Assembly (NCBI GenBank): GCA_022393335.1
Contig: JAJEKB010021117.1
Span: 1,255,097 to 1,319,096 of the forward strand
Source of the DNA: Macrotrachela quadricornifera
Lineage: Eukaryota > Rotifera > Eurotatoria > Philodinida > Philodinidae
DNA length: 64,000 bases
Reading direction: 5' to 3'
Made by a program: the position numbers and the translations under genes. Within the stretch, counting starts at the first letter, position 1; every line of letters starts with the position of its first letter. Positions 41,686 through 54,000 of this stretch are shown one piece after another. Below the pieces are notes generated by a model, which worked only from the letters and a program-made list of their open reading frames with translations, had not been told where the DNA came from and ran no database searches.

Positions 41686-44600
41686 TGTTAATGTTTGTTG
41701 TTTTGTAATTCAACTGTATATTCTCACTTTAATGTACGAATTTACAAGATGCGCAGTACAATCTCTTTATCTAAAAATAAATAATCCAAATAGGATTATT
41801 GCTGTGATGAAATAATATTTTTCTTATAATTTAGGTTAGATGGCTTGCAATGTTCGATCGTTCGGTATAATGATCAGTGTACTCTTTGACAAATAACTAA
41901 TTAGCTGCGGTAATTCATATGTTTGTGATAGACCTTATTCTGTCTTTTAACTGATCTGCTCTGAAAACATATTAGAATATATGCGAAAAGGGCAGGTGTG
42001 TAAGAAGATTTTTAACTCAAAATATATTCTATCTTACAGTTGTTTTCTCATTATCGACCAAAATTACAATCATGATTGATGAAAAATCGATGTGATTACA
42101 TACATTCGAGTATGCTCTATCCAAATCTGGAAATAGGTTTGGTTAACATGATTGCCAACTATGAGTAAAATGAACACATTGAAGCGATTCATACTGAAGT
42201 GTGCATTCTATCGAAACAAATTAGATTCGACATTAAATGACACCGTAAATCGATGTATATTCCGTGAAAAATCCGAAAGATGTAAAACATTACAAAAGAC
42301 CTAACGGACTTTCTTCAAATTCTGGACTACATTATATTAGAGAAGATTCTGTCAGATCTTATAGAAATCATCCAAATTCAATTTAACCAAATTAAAAGAA
42401 ATTCTATAAGGTTACATCTGGTCATAAAAGATCTCATTACTAGAAACTTATTATCAATGTAAAATATTTGCACGGAGCATGAAAAATGTATTGAACATAT
42501 TTGCTAATTGTTTGCATGAAATGCATACAAATATTTTTTCAGTTTATAAGTAATATTCGAAAGTAACCCATTAAAATATCTGAATTTGTCGTTTAGATAG
42601 TTCTGAAAAAGTTAAATGTACTCTATTTGTATAGTCTAGAAATATTTGCAGATTGTGCGATTCGACTCGAGATCAAAGATATTTTCAAGTCGATCAAAGC
42701 GAGTTTTTTCAGACGCTAACAATCTTTTTCCAATGGATCTCTACAAATCCTCTCAATATTTGAAGTAAAAAAAAATCATTCTCTCATCTAAAATGGCTGC
42801 TTATTCCACGCAAGATTCGAAACTGAAATGATTGCAATCATTAGCTCAGTTTATTGTGATATATTTGAATGAATCGAACATAGTGAGACGAAATGAAAAT
42901 TCAATTATTTATTATCCTTATTTCGATGATACTCTAGCCATCAAGACTTAATCAATTATAAAATGTTCTGCTCATACGAACACTTTTAAGTGATTGACTC
43001 TAATCGGATTGATGTTGTCAAAAATAATCAAATCTAATGAGTGAGTCTAATCGATTTTTACACAATTTAACATTATTTCGATCATACGACTAGAAAGAGT
43101 TTTATGATTTAATATTGAATTGTCATAGTGGATTATGATAATTTTGAGTATCGGTAATACCGAATTGTATTAAACATAAGAAATTTTCCCAGTCGAATTA
43201 TATTTCTTCTGACAATATAAATTAGATTGAAACTCAGTGAAATTAGTAAGTGATACTTCAAAGGAAATAAACCTAACTCAAACTAGATGAAAATATTTCT
43301 AAGATAGAAATCGTTCACTGCAATAGTAACAAATGATATATAGAAGCATTAATAAATACACAATTATGGAAATCAGAATGTATGTACTGAACTATTACCA
43401 AACAGATCTTCAGATATTTCTATATCTACCTTCTCAAGAAAAAAAAAGAACTTAAAAAAGCTATTCATTGTTTCATACCTTGTTTCAATGAGACGATTGT
43501 TTAACACTCAATGTGTTTATAATTCCTCTATCATCAACAAGCTCTTATATAATCGACATTCTATGTTCTTTGGCGTAGGTTGTTATTATGTGTGTATTAC
43601 TCATATATAAAATGAATATTATCAATAAACAGAAATATATCACGAACAATATTCCTATGATGTCAGTTTAAATCATCTATTGGCACTTTTTTATTCTTAC
43701 GTTCTCATTACTAATGCGTATGTGCACGCCTAGTTTCGCCTGTAAGGAAAAAACAAATGAAGTGTAGTGTGAGTGATGTACTTGTATACAAAAAACTATT
43801 ATGACATTCTTTTCATGTTGCAAACCGTCATATAATGATGAATATTCTGTTCTTATTTTTGTACTTATTTGAATCTTTGGTAGTGAGTCATAATTCAAAA
43901 AAACTTTTACAATAATTAACAGGATAATATGATGTAGAATTTTGATGATGAATATATTATAAAAAGAGCTTTTTTTTATTTAAAATCTGGGGTTCATGTG
44001 CAGTTTAAGCACACTAGTACATTGATTTAGTGTATTGCACATATCAATCAGAGTAAGAGTGAGGGCGATAATGTCCTTGAACTGTACATGTACCTCATGA
44101 GATGCCGTTAGTTGATAGAACGATCGTTGCAAAATTCGATGGAAACTTTCACAGTTTGTAAAGCTTTATTATTCGTAAGTAAATATATTGAGTGCAGCAA
44201 AAGTTTTGCAATATTTCTTATATTTCGTTTTGAGAAAATGATAATAATTTTGATTTTTATATGAAAAGATACAGCTTGAAAGCTCTATAAAAGTTGTATA
44301 AAAAAAAACATTTCTGTTGACTTATTCCGATGTTTTTTTCCCATACTCGATTTTTCACTATGCATCTTTTGAAAAAAAAATCAAAATATTACTTTGGTGC
44401 CTCTAAAAGTAGTGACAGTGACACTTTTATACAATTTTTCTATCACAAATTATTCAAAAAAAAACTCTTACTAATATTAAAATAACCGTGATACATTTAA
44501 TACAAATCAAGTTTCTAACAGTTTCTTTTATTAAGTTTTAATGGGGAAAAAGATTCATTCAGCTTAAAAAGTCATCATGAATATCAATCGTTTCAAACTA

Positions 44601-45031
44601 AGATGGTTTCATATCTATCGAATAGGTTATGAAATATAGTTCAATTACATTTCGTTTTCTATTCAACCTCTGACTTCAGTTATACAATTTATAACTAATG
44701 CATTTGATGATTATAGTATTCAAATAAAAAAGAAATTGTTCAACAAGATCAATACTGCTTGAGTTTGATTAAAAGAAAAATTATTAGTGTAAACTATGTA
44801 TTGTTAGTTTTAGCTCATATCATTTATACATTCGATCTAGAAAAAAACATTTACAGAATAATTATGTCTTGACTCTATCATATAGCAAAACTGTCCTTCT
44901 GATTATTTGATTTAATTATATTTATTAAGAAGTTTATGTATTATGTTTAATGTTCAAAAAAAAGCGAAAATAAAAGATATTCAAGCATCCATTTTGTTTC
45001 TTTTTTTCTTGATTACATCATGATTGATTAT
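41686..45031. other. No gene recognised; small hairpin element near 44.0 kb
   Basis: 3.3 kb of AT-rich sequence. A 73-codon frame at 43677-43898 has no domain. The only structured feature seen is the hairpin at 43988-44098, listed separately. Confidence 0.5.
43988..44098. repeat. Short hairpin repeat (possible mini-MITE)
   Basis: GGGGTTCATGTGCAGTTTAA pairs imperfectly with TTGAACTGTACATGTACCTC (reverse complement) about 70 bp later. Arms are about 22 bp. No target duplication identified. Confidence 0.5.
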
Positions 45032-45373
45032 TTACTTTTTCACTTTGACCTTATCACCAGGTTTGAGTCCTCTTCTATCTTCTTGATTCAATATAATACA
45101 TCCATGACTTGCTGATTGATCACCTTTGCTATTATCACCATGTATTTGAAAACTAGAGCGTCCATACATTTCATTTGATGAATCCGGTATTAAATTACAT
45201 CGTCCACCCTTTTCACCACAACTATTTCCAATTGTATAATTTCCTTCAGGAATAGGACCGAAATTTTTTTTCGTTTGATCTTTCTCACCTTTATATCCAC
45301 TATATGATGGCGTACATTTTTCGGTTTTATCATTGCAAAAATTTCCTGATGATTGATGAAATGTAAATGACAT
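45032..45373 (-). CDS. L,D-transpeptidase-like (DUF2778/Tlde1-type) small protein
   Basis: Intronless, 113 aa. The conserved order is NFGPIPEGNYTI (37-48), GRSSFQIHGD (71-80, H78), ASHGCIIL (88-95, catalytic-type S-H-G-C with C92) and an Arg at 100, the arrangement of YkuD-like/DUF2778 enzymes. In bacteria these act on peptidoglycan stem peptides, and the Tlde1 subgroup is delivered by type VI secretion. Six Cys (13, 20, 52, 59, 92 and none of the rest conserved by eye) may form disulfides. There is no signal peptide in this frame, so a secreted form would need another 5' exon or non-classical export. Rotifers lack peptidoglycan, so the substrate would be bacterial; acquisition from bacteria is inferred. 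Confidence 0.78.
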   Translation of the reverse strand: MSFTFHQSSGNFCNDKTEKCTPSYSGYKGEKDQTKKNFGPIPEGNYTIGNSCGEKGGRCNLIPDSSNEMYGRSSFQIHGDNSKGDQSASHGCIILNQEDRRGLKPGDKVKVKK

Positions 45374-47106
45374 ATTTCTTTCTACAAAAATAATTTAATT
45401 CATTTCAATTCATATTTATTAAAGTTACGTACTGTGTCAGTTTAAAATATAATATTCTACTATAATACTTTTGTTGATGAATTTATAGAAAGAGAATTGA
45501 AAATGTTGAATTATTTATATACGAATAAAAATGTTGGAAACTTCCAAGGTATTTTAGGAAGAGAGAAAAAGAACGGAAGTATATACTAGACAACATCAGT
45601 TGGTAAGTAGCATTATCGTATAAACTCAAGTAGCAATTTATAAATATGTCTCATACTATTTGTTTTGCATATCTCGGAAGTAATAAATGAATAAATCAAT
45701 ATTACGGTATTAGTTAGTGACCTCTACAATGAATCATATTTATTTCGTTCAAGAAAAATGAGTCTAATGCTCCATAGATCTATATTTTTCTTGAATAAGG
45801 GTTTAGGACGATTGCTCGCAAAACTGCTTTTTTGTGAATATATGAATAAACCCACGAAAATAATCTTTAAAAAGAGCAACGCAACATAAAATTAGGTGGT
45901 AACTGAGGAATTTCTATATAGACAACAGACTTCGATGTATTTTAAGCAATTTTTAGAGTCTGCATGATAATTTTGCATCGAATTATGCAGTTGTTTGTTC
46001 AAGAACTCATTTTGCTCGCTTGAATGCACACTATCTTTTATGAGGGTAAGTGAGTGGAAATCTTCTTTTCACCTTTCTTCAACTGTTTATATCGCCTTTA
46101 ATCATAATCCGTCCTAGAGTCGAATTTTGAAATCCAACAATACCACCTCTAGGCAGTATAGTTCGGACCATTCTTCTGTTCTATCGATTCAAAGTATATG
46201 TGCTACATATTTTATGACCAAAACACGTACGAATCAAACCAGTTATAGAAGATAAACACTAAAATTGATGTATGTGGTGGTGAAATTACGACGGTTTTAA
46301 AAGATAATCCAATGGAGAACGTTGCTACTTAACGCCATTAAGTAACCGTGTGATTTGTGACCAAGTGTGCGACAAGCAACTGTCTGGATTCCGTCGTCCT
46401 ATATAATTATGATAAATATATATTCATTTCTTTCAAAACATCATGTAAAAAAGTGCTTATAAGTGAAAGAAGCAATTAAACAATAACACATCGATTTAAA
46501 TTAAATATGAAATATCTGTTTCATATATATATATATACAAAAGAAACCGTATGACTCTATGAGTTTCATTTGAGAATGATTTTAAATTGCAAAAAAGTCT
46601 AGAATCAATAATTAAAAATATAACGTTATATATCTTTTCTCAATGATAATAATAACCAATTTTAAAAAGATAAGACAATATTTCGAACATATCTTTTCGA
46701 AATATGATTTTGTCTCTTGAACTCTAAAAATAGATCATATTATAATAACAGAATAATACATTGCCATTGTAAAATCAGAATAAATAGGTAGATTTTAATT
46801 GATATTTAAGCAAGCAAGTATTTCAATAAATGACATTTTACACTTAAAAATCATACATTTTAATGTGTTAAAATCATTTTTAAAAAATAGCGAGTTTAAC
46901 AACACTACCATTCATAATATCATCTACATTTTTAAAAATATTTTTTTTGTAATACATTGACATATTTATAAAAAAAAAGTTCATTTTTTTCAAACAATCA
47001 TTTAATTTAGTAGATCTGAAAGACAGAAAAATCATAATGATCTGTGGTAAAAACAAAAATCATTTTGATTATTATTTGAAATATTTTAGATTTATTTATT
47101 TTTAAT
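45374..47106. other. No gene recognised
   Basis: AT-rich, with a short (AT)n run near 46524-46538. No supported open frame. Confidence 0.5.
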
Positions 47107-48564
47107 ATGATGTCAACATATATGACTTTAGTTATTATTTTTTATCTTCCATCTATTATAACAATTCCAATAATTATATATAGAAATGCACGATTTAATT
47201 CTAATAATAATAATTCTATAATTTCTAATTTTTCTTCAATTCAATCACAACATATTTGTATATGTAAATGTTTTAAAAATTCTATGTGTGCAACAGCAAT
47301 GTATAATGATTATTATCAATATTGTTTACTTTATTTTATTCAAATACAAAATGAACAATTACAAATATTAACAATTGATAGAAATTCAACTGTTATTAGT
47401 TTAAGAAATATAAACTTTTCAAGTAAGTATTTACTTTCTTTTGAATTAATTTCAAAAAAATAAAATAAAAATTATTTAATTATTTCGAATTATACTTATA
47501 ATTTTAACGATGAAAATGAGAGAAAATTATTGTTCAACTATATTTAATAGTCAAATTTTTAGTTCATAATCAGGATAAAAATTTAATATTATTTCCATGA
47601 GATTTATTCATATTATATTGAAATAAGCTGATTATTAAGATATAACCAATGTAAAAATATTGTAAATGACCTATTCTTAGTTTATGTGAAAATAATTATC
47701 AGCTTTTAGAAACGCGTTACTTTTCATTTGCACTCAACACATTCATAAATTAATATCACAAGTTGCAAAATATATTAATAAAGAATTCTATATTTTATCA
47801 GTAAATTCTTGAATATACAGGCTCAATAAATTTCTTTAGTACCATCTACTGCAGTCAGTCCACAAGTCAATACAATAAGTAAGTATAAAATATATTGCTA
47901 CATGCTTTTTCATACAATTATCTACTGTTTGAAGCTTCATCATCAAATACATTGAACACTATGGTTGCAACAATGACTGATACCACCCTCGCGCCTATGA
48001 CTACCGCTGTTGCTAGTATGTTATATGTGTATTAATTAGAATATATTTAAAGAAAATATTTTTTTTTGTGTTTTTTAAGCATGCACAACATTGATTACTT
48101 TTGACGATATTCCAAATCAAACGAATACATCGGGTATTATTCCTAATAGTTATAAAAATCTTAATTGGATTAATGTTGAATTTATAAATGCATTAACAAT
48201 GCCGATCAATAGTGGATATATGGTAGGAGTTCGTACTCAACCATTTGTCATGCATAATCCAACCTGTGGAAATATAACAATTACAACAGCAAATAATACT
48301 CGTTTTTCTTTTGATAGTTTATATTTAACTAGTGCATGGCGTGATCATCTTATCGTTACAATGAAAACTATTAGAGATGGTTCAGTTACTTCAACAGGTT
48401 TATATAAAATAATGGTTGTATATCCAACTTATATCTACTGTTCTTTCTGTACAAATATTGATACTATAATATTGCAAGCAGGAGGTGGTACACCTCATTC
48501 GAATGTCATACAAAATGGAACTCAATTTATTATTGATAATTTATGTATTTCATTTGAACATTGA
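47107..48564 (+). CDS. Membrane-anchored protein with apple-like Cys region and extracellular beta domain
   Basis: Four exons: 47107-47422, 47840-47878, 47935-48015, 48080-48564. Phases close to 306 aa. An N-terminal hydrophobic segment (TLVIIFYLPSIITIPIIIY, about 7-25) acts as signal or anchor. Then comes a Cys-rich stretch CICKCFKNSMCATAMYNDYYQYCLLYF, similar to the PAN/apple-like modules of many rotifer surface proteins. A Thr/Pro linker encoded by two tiny exons leads to a C-terminal domain (about 147-306: ITFDDIPNQ, GLNWINV-like LNWINVEF, ending in FIIDNLCISFEH). That pattern is seen in secreted fungal-type beta-sandwich proteins; I cannot name the family. Exons 2 and 3 were chosen to keep the Thr/Ser-rich frame open. 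Confidence 0.65.
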
Positions 48565-49565
48565 ATAATAAACTGTATTTAATATTATTAACATAAGATG
48601 TAAACAAAATATTTTTTTTGTTTTTTAAAAAATAAAATTCTTTTAAAAAGTTTTATTCAAATAAGTTCATAGATAACGATCACTGCATCAAAAATCAGAT
48701 CTTTTATCTCATGCTTATGTAGAAACTCAACATTTGTTGAAATATTACTATAATTTTTTATTATAAATTGGAACATCAAAGAAAAATAATGACTGATCAA
48801 TTGTTCATGAAAGAATATCATTGATTTTTATATTCTGTCCTTTGCTAGATCAAATAAGGAAAACGGTTTATTCTTCAAATGAAACATACAAATTGCCCAT
48901 AATAAATTGAGTTTGACTTTATCTGAGAGTAATCTTAAATATTTTGCCTTATACATGAAATGCTCGTATGTCGACATTCATGCAGAAATTATAAATGATA
49001 GCAATTTTGCATGTAATCATAGTACTTAATATATATGATGATGGCATTTAAGTTGTTATAAAAGATCAACGAGGATATGATTACTTCATTTTACGTTTAC
49101 TTGTTATACTAACTTTTGAAATGACTTGACTAGATTTTCCTATTGTCGTGATCGAATAAGTTAATGCATCTACTTATACTAAAATTTTATAACTAAAAAG
49201 TGAACATCGATTAAATAATGTTTTTGTTCACAATATATTTTTTATGATTACGATACTTTATAAACAACATGAAATGTATTGTTTAAATATTATCTGAAGG
49301 TCTAATCTGATATCCTGTTAGATCAAGACATTTCATATATTGTCTAGAAAGATTTTTAATCTGAATTATTAATGAATAATATAATCTTTTCAAAACATTT
49401 TGGTTTATTGTATTAAATATTCCACTATAACAATCAACAAATGATTATTTGTATTGTTAGATGTATTAGAAAAATAAATAAAATATAAGTTACTAAATCT
49501 AAGAAATTGTACTTTTCATTGAGATTATAAGATTTTTTTTTTTTAAAATAGAAAATCAAAGTTTA
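48565..49565. other. No gene recognised
   Basis: Spacer between the convergent genes at 48564 and 49566. No open frame or repeat supported. Confidence 0.5.
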
Positions 49566-50837
49566 TTAAAAACCTTCATATTTTGACTGATTATTATTGT
49601 ATATATTGACAATTTCATCATCGACATCTATTATTAACGTTGTATTTGTCTTATTAAAATCAATTTGATCTTGTAAAACATTATTTAGTATTTTAACAGT
49701 TTTTTGTGAGTGCTCATTAAATACCAGATTTATTTTGTACATATTTTGATTAATATTAAGATTAAATGGAAAAAAATTACCTAATGTATTATTCAATGCA
49801 TCTAATATATCTTGACCTTTACAATCTTTACGTGGTACACTGAGATAAATAGGAAAACCAAATAAAGTGTTTCTCAATATACTTTGGAAATAACATGGCA
49901 TAAGAATACGTGGATTATCGTACATATCCAATGAATATGGAGTTTCATAGAAAATAATGGTATCAGTATTTCGAATATTAGTTAATTTTGTATTGTTCAT
50001 ATATGCTTGACGAACATTATGATTATAAATTTCAACAGGTAGGATAAAATCAGATTTTGGTTGATGATCAATTATACAATTGGAATTTAATTCAGCATGA
50101 ATAATTTGTTCAAATAAAATATATTGTCGGATAAAACTATTAATTAAATCATTTATTGTTCCATCTATTTTTGTTTTAACATAATAATTTCGAATAATAC
50201 CATTTAAACGAATATAAGTAATTTTAAAATTTCGTAATTCATTATTTAATATAGGTTGATAATTAAAAAATTGAGTATCGATATGAATATAGGAAATTGG
50301 TAAAGAATGAATAATATTAATTGTATGTGTATTAAGTGATTGTAAATATTTTTCTGTTTCATTAATTAATGTTTGAAGTTCATTTATTTGTTTACGTGAT
50401 GCATCTGCTTCTTGAATTAATTCAATAATAATATTTTTATTTGTATTAATTTTTTCTAATTGTTTATTATTATTAATAGTAAAAGCTATTCGATATTCTT
50501 CAATTTTATTATTTATTTCAAAACGTTTATTTTCAATAATTTGATCAATTTTTTCATGTGCATCAATACCCCATTTTTCTAATTCTATTAAAGGTTTTTC
50601 AAGAATATTTGATGAAATTGAAATATTTTCAAAATTTAATAATAATTCATTAAATTTATCAGCTAATAAATTTAATTCAATACGTGTATTCTCTTCAATT
50701 AATTGTGTATGTTGAAGAAGATGAATACGACATAAATTTTTTGAACAATGAAAACATAAAGCTTGTGCATCTCGTTTACATATATTATTATTATTATCAT
50801 CATTTTCACATATTTTTAAACAATTATTATTTATCAT
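49566..50837 (-). CDS. B-box/coiled-coil protein with USP4/11/15-like UBL region
   Basis: Single exon, 423 aa. The N-terminus carries a B-box-like zinc site (C-K-R-D-A-Q-A-L-C-F-H-C-S-K-N-L-C-R-I-H, ending LLQH; about 20-43). A coiled coil follows (about 50-165, for example HEKIDQIIENKRFEINNKIE). The C-terminal half recalls the ubiquitin-like inserts of USP4/11/15: YVKTKIDGTINDLINSFI, VEIYNHNVRQAY, DTIIFYETP and, notably, LFGFPIYLSVPRKDCKGQDI. No USP Cys or His box is present, so no deubiquitinase activity is expected. The protein may be a TRIM-like scaffold using a USP-type UBL platform. Intronless, so a retrocopy or chimeric origin is possible. Polyasparagine stretches are AT-bias effects. 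Confidence 0.65.
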   Translation of the reverse strand: MINNNCLKICENDDNNNNICKRDAQALCFHCSKNLCRIHLLQHTQLIEENTRIELNLLADKFNELLLNFENISISSNILEKPLIELEKWGIDAHEKIDQIIENKRFEINNKIEEYRIAFTINNNKQLEKINTNKNIIIELIQEADASRKQINELQTLINETEKYLQSLNTHTINIIHSLPISYIHIDTQFFNYQPILNNELRNFKITYIRLNGIIRNYYVKTKIDGTINDLINSFIRQYILFEQIIHAELNSNCIIDHQPKSDFILPVEIYNHNVRQAYMNNTKLTNIRNTDTIIFYETPYSLDMYDNPRILMPCYFQSILRNTLFGFPIYLSVPRKDCKGQDILDALNNTLGNFFPFNLNINQNMYKINLVFNEHSQKTVKILNNVLQDQIDFNKTNTTLIIDVDDEIVNIYNNNQSKYEGF

Positions 50838-51081
50838 TTTAATTTTTATCTAAAATATCGAATGATTGTTTATAAAATAATTTTATTTATCTTCTTACTT
50901 TAGCTGTTATATTAGCCATAAATTTTATGCAAAAAAAAAAGAAAAACGAAAAAAAACTGAATGAACAATAAAAGAAAACCATTAAAATCTAAATAACACA
51001 AATTAAACAAAAGAAAAAAAAATATATAAATAAGTATATTAAATTTGTCTGTTTTTATTTTAAAATAAATTAATACAATGT
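50838..51081. other. Intergenic gap between the B-box gene start and the GBF1 stop
   Basis: About 240 bp of A-rich sequence. It must include the B-box gene promoter and the GBF1 3' end. No motif resolved. Confidence 0.4.
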
Positions 51082-54000
51082 TTATAAATTTTGTATTTGA
51101 GCTGGTAAAAATCGAGTCTAAAAAAGAAAAAAGAAATTTATTTATTTAAATAAATAATTATCTATAATTATTTTTGTTATTTAATGCAAGAAAGCAAAAA
51201 AAAACTAGTAAAATAAAATTTTTATTATTATTAATCTAACAGGTGTCTCATAATAAATATCCGCTTTTTTTAATTAAGGGTACTCTCCTTTATGCAGAAT
51301 GAAAAATGCAGTTTGAAATCTGTCATATATGGTGACATGTGTAAGCTAAGTCTAGTTTTGAAGTTCGATGCTGAAAAGTAAGGAATAATAGCCAAGGATA
51401 TCCGAATATACATCAAACATGGTTTTCAAGGAATAGGTACATCGTGTTTCACATTTTTAATCCCATCAGAAATTGCGCGACACAGCTTTTTAATAAAAAT
51501 GAAAAATCTTTTTTTTTTTTGTTTATGTGCTTTAAAGATGGGCTAGATGCTTAGCACTTGAATGAACTCAACCCAATCAGCCGTTAACTTTTTATGGAAA
51601 GCTGGTATACGAAAAATTGTGAAAATTTTCCTCCCTAATAAGTAGTAAATAAAGGTTTCCATAATAGATGATAGTTCCTAGAGTTGCTAAGAAACGAATT
51701 TTCGACTTTTTAAAATTATTTTCAGTTTTTCATACATAACGCTCAATTGTGCCATGAATAATCATTCTCTAACTTTATCTGATCGGGCTGAAATTTTTAT
51801 CACAGTTATTTGGAGCTATTTTCCAAAGGTAAGACCTTATAGAAACCCTACAAAAATCTCCTATAAAATTTTTTTCTTAAATATGTATCTCGATATTTGA
51901 TGTTTTATCTGCGGGAAAAATTTCAGCCTGATCGGTCTTAACATCTTTGGGCTCTAGAAATGGTCAAAAACGAGAGAGGGGTACCCTTAAGTGATAAACT
52001 TTAATAAAAATATAAAATATACCATCATGTTCCATGCGAAACACTGTAATCAACTACGAACAGGATTATTTTTTGGTACATGACAAATTCTTATTCTTAT
52101 TTTACTAATTAATAAATCAAATAGGAAAAAGAATTTATCAACTTGTTCGCATAGAATTTTTCACATTACATCTTGTGATATATTTTCTATTTAAATAAAA
52201 CTTACAAAGATAATTTTAAAAAAAGAACTGATCATTTATTATGGGTCATCCGTTATTTTTAATATTTCAATTTTCAAGATTATAATCCGATATCATGCAT
52301 AAATAGTTTACAAACACTATTAACTTATTGTTTGTTTGTTCAATAAATTGTAGATATAAGCATGCAAGTGTATTCTACTCTATATATTTGAAATAAATAT
52401 AAAATATAAATCTAACCTTTTTAAAAAATAACAAGATAAAAGTAGATTTCAAAAGATCAAGATGTAATACAAGTAGAAACCTATAAGAAATCATGCACGA
52501 ACTCGGTTACTTTTCTAACATTTTTTTTTAATCTAAGAACGTTTTTTATAAGAAAAGTAAACATACATTAGGTGCAGGAACTGGTTCATTATTTGTTGTT
52601 GTTGTTGCTGTTGTTTCATCTAAATAAAACAAAAACAAAAAGAAATTAATATCAAAATTAAACTAATAAACTTACTTGATAAAGTATTAACTTCATTAGT
52701 CGGCACTAATGATACAACAGGCTAAAATATAATTATAAAGAAACAGGTTGTTTTTTTTTTATAAATATTATCTATTATTTAATTACTTCTGTAGTTGGAG
52801 ATGGAGGTAATGGTGGTGTTGATATTTTAAAAACTTCATCCCAAAGTGCTGGTAAAAAACTATGAATTCTATCTTTTGTAATCACTGTTAAAGGTTGTTC
52901 AGGTTGAAATAAACTAGTTGTATTCATAACTAAAAGCATATTTTTTAATGATTCACGAACAAATTCACGCTAAAAAAATAAATAAATAAATTATTTATTT
53001 AATATTAAAAAAAATTAAAAATTTTCTTACCAACATATCTGTTTGATCAATTTTAAAATATTTATCCATAAAATCTAATATTGTTAACCAAAGTGTTGTA
53101 AATGTTGATAATGTTAATAATGGTGTAAGATGTTGTAAAAATAATCGACAAACTAATTGTGAAACACGTACACGTGTTTCTTCAATTCCATAAATATTAT
53201 TTGTTTCAAGTAATTGAAGTAATAAAGGAAATAATACTTTATTAAATACAGATTCCCATTCAATTGGAGAAAGTATACGAAGTTCAGGTAATAAAACACA
53301 TCGTTCAAGATAACTAAGTGCAGTTGAACGAATTGAACGATGAGAATCACAACAGAGACGTGCAATACCTTAAATATAATCAATACTATGGAGATATTTT
53401 TCAATTGAAATCGATTTATTTACAAATACTGACATCACTGTAGAGTCCAAAATGATTTTTTCAAAAATTTAAATTTAACAGAAATCTCAAAAATTTAGGA
53501 CGATTATAAACCGGATCGACATTTATAAATTCCAACTGTTTACGAAATGACATTTGTTTTCAAAGATTTTATTGTTTATAAAGAAATACGAAAACTTAGT
53601 GCTTCGATTGATTTGATCGACATTTATAACTCGGTTTATTTATATCGATTTATAAATCAACCTATTTCGGACTCTTCAGTGACTGACACTTTGATAGATT
53701 GAAAAGGCAGTGTTTTTCTGATTATTTTATTAATCCAAAATTGGCTGATAATATCTCTATTGACTATACGTCATTTCTTTGTTTGCAATGCATAGAATGA
53801 TAAGTGAGATAATAAGAAGAACTCTACTAAATAGTGAATCGTGTTTTTAATCATGAGTATGTGCATCATGTAATCTCTATTTTCAAAAACAGAAAGAACA
53901 TTGATTTTCCAATTTCCGATTGAAACTTTACATATAGGTAGATCTTAATAAGAATGGTTCATTGTGGAAATTTCCGATCTTTTTGTTTCTATCCTACAAT

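Noticed and set aside
45032..45373. Bacterial contamination as source of the L,D-transpeptidase-like gene
   Set aside because: AT-rich host-like codons and the same contig as spliced animal genes argue against it, although read coverage was not available.
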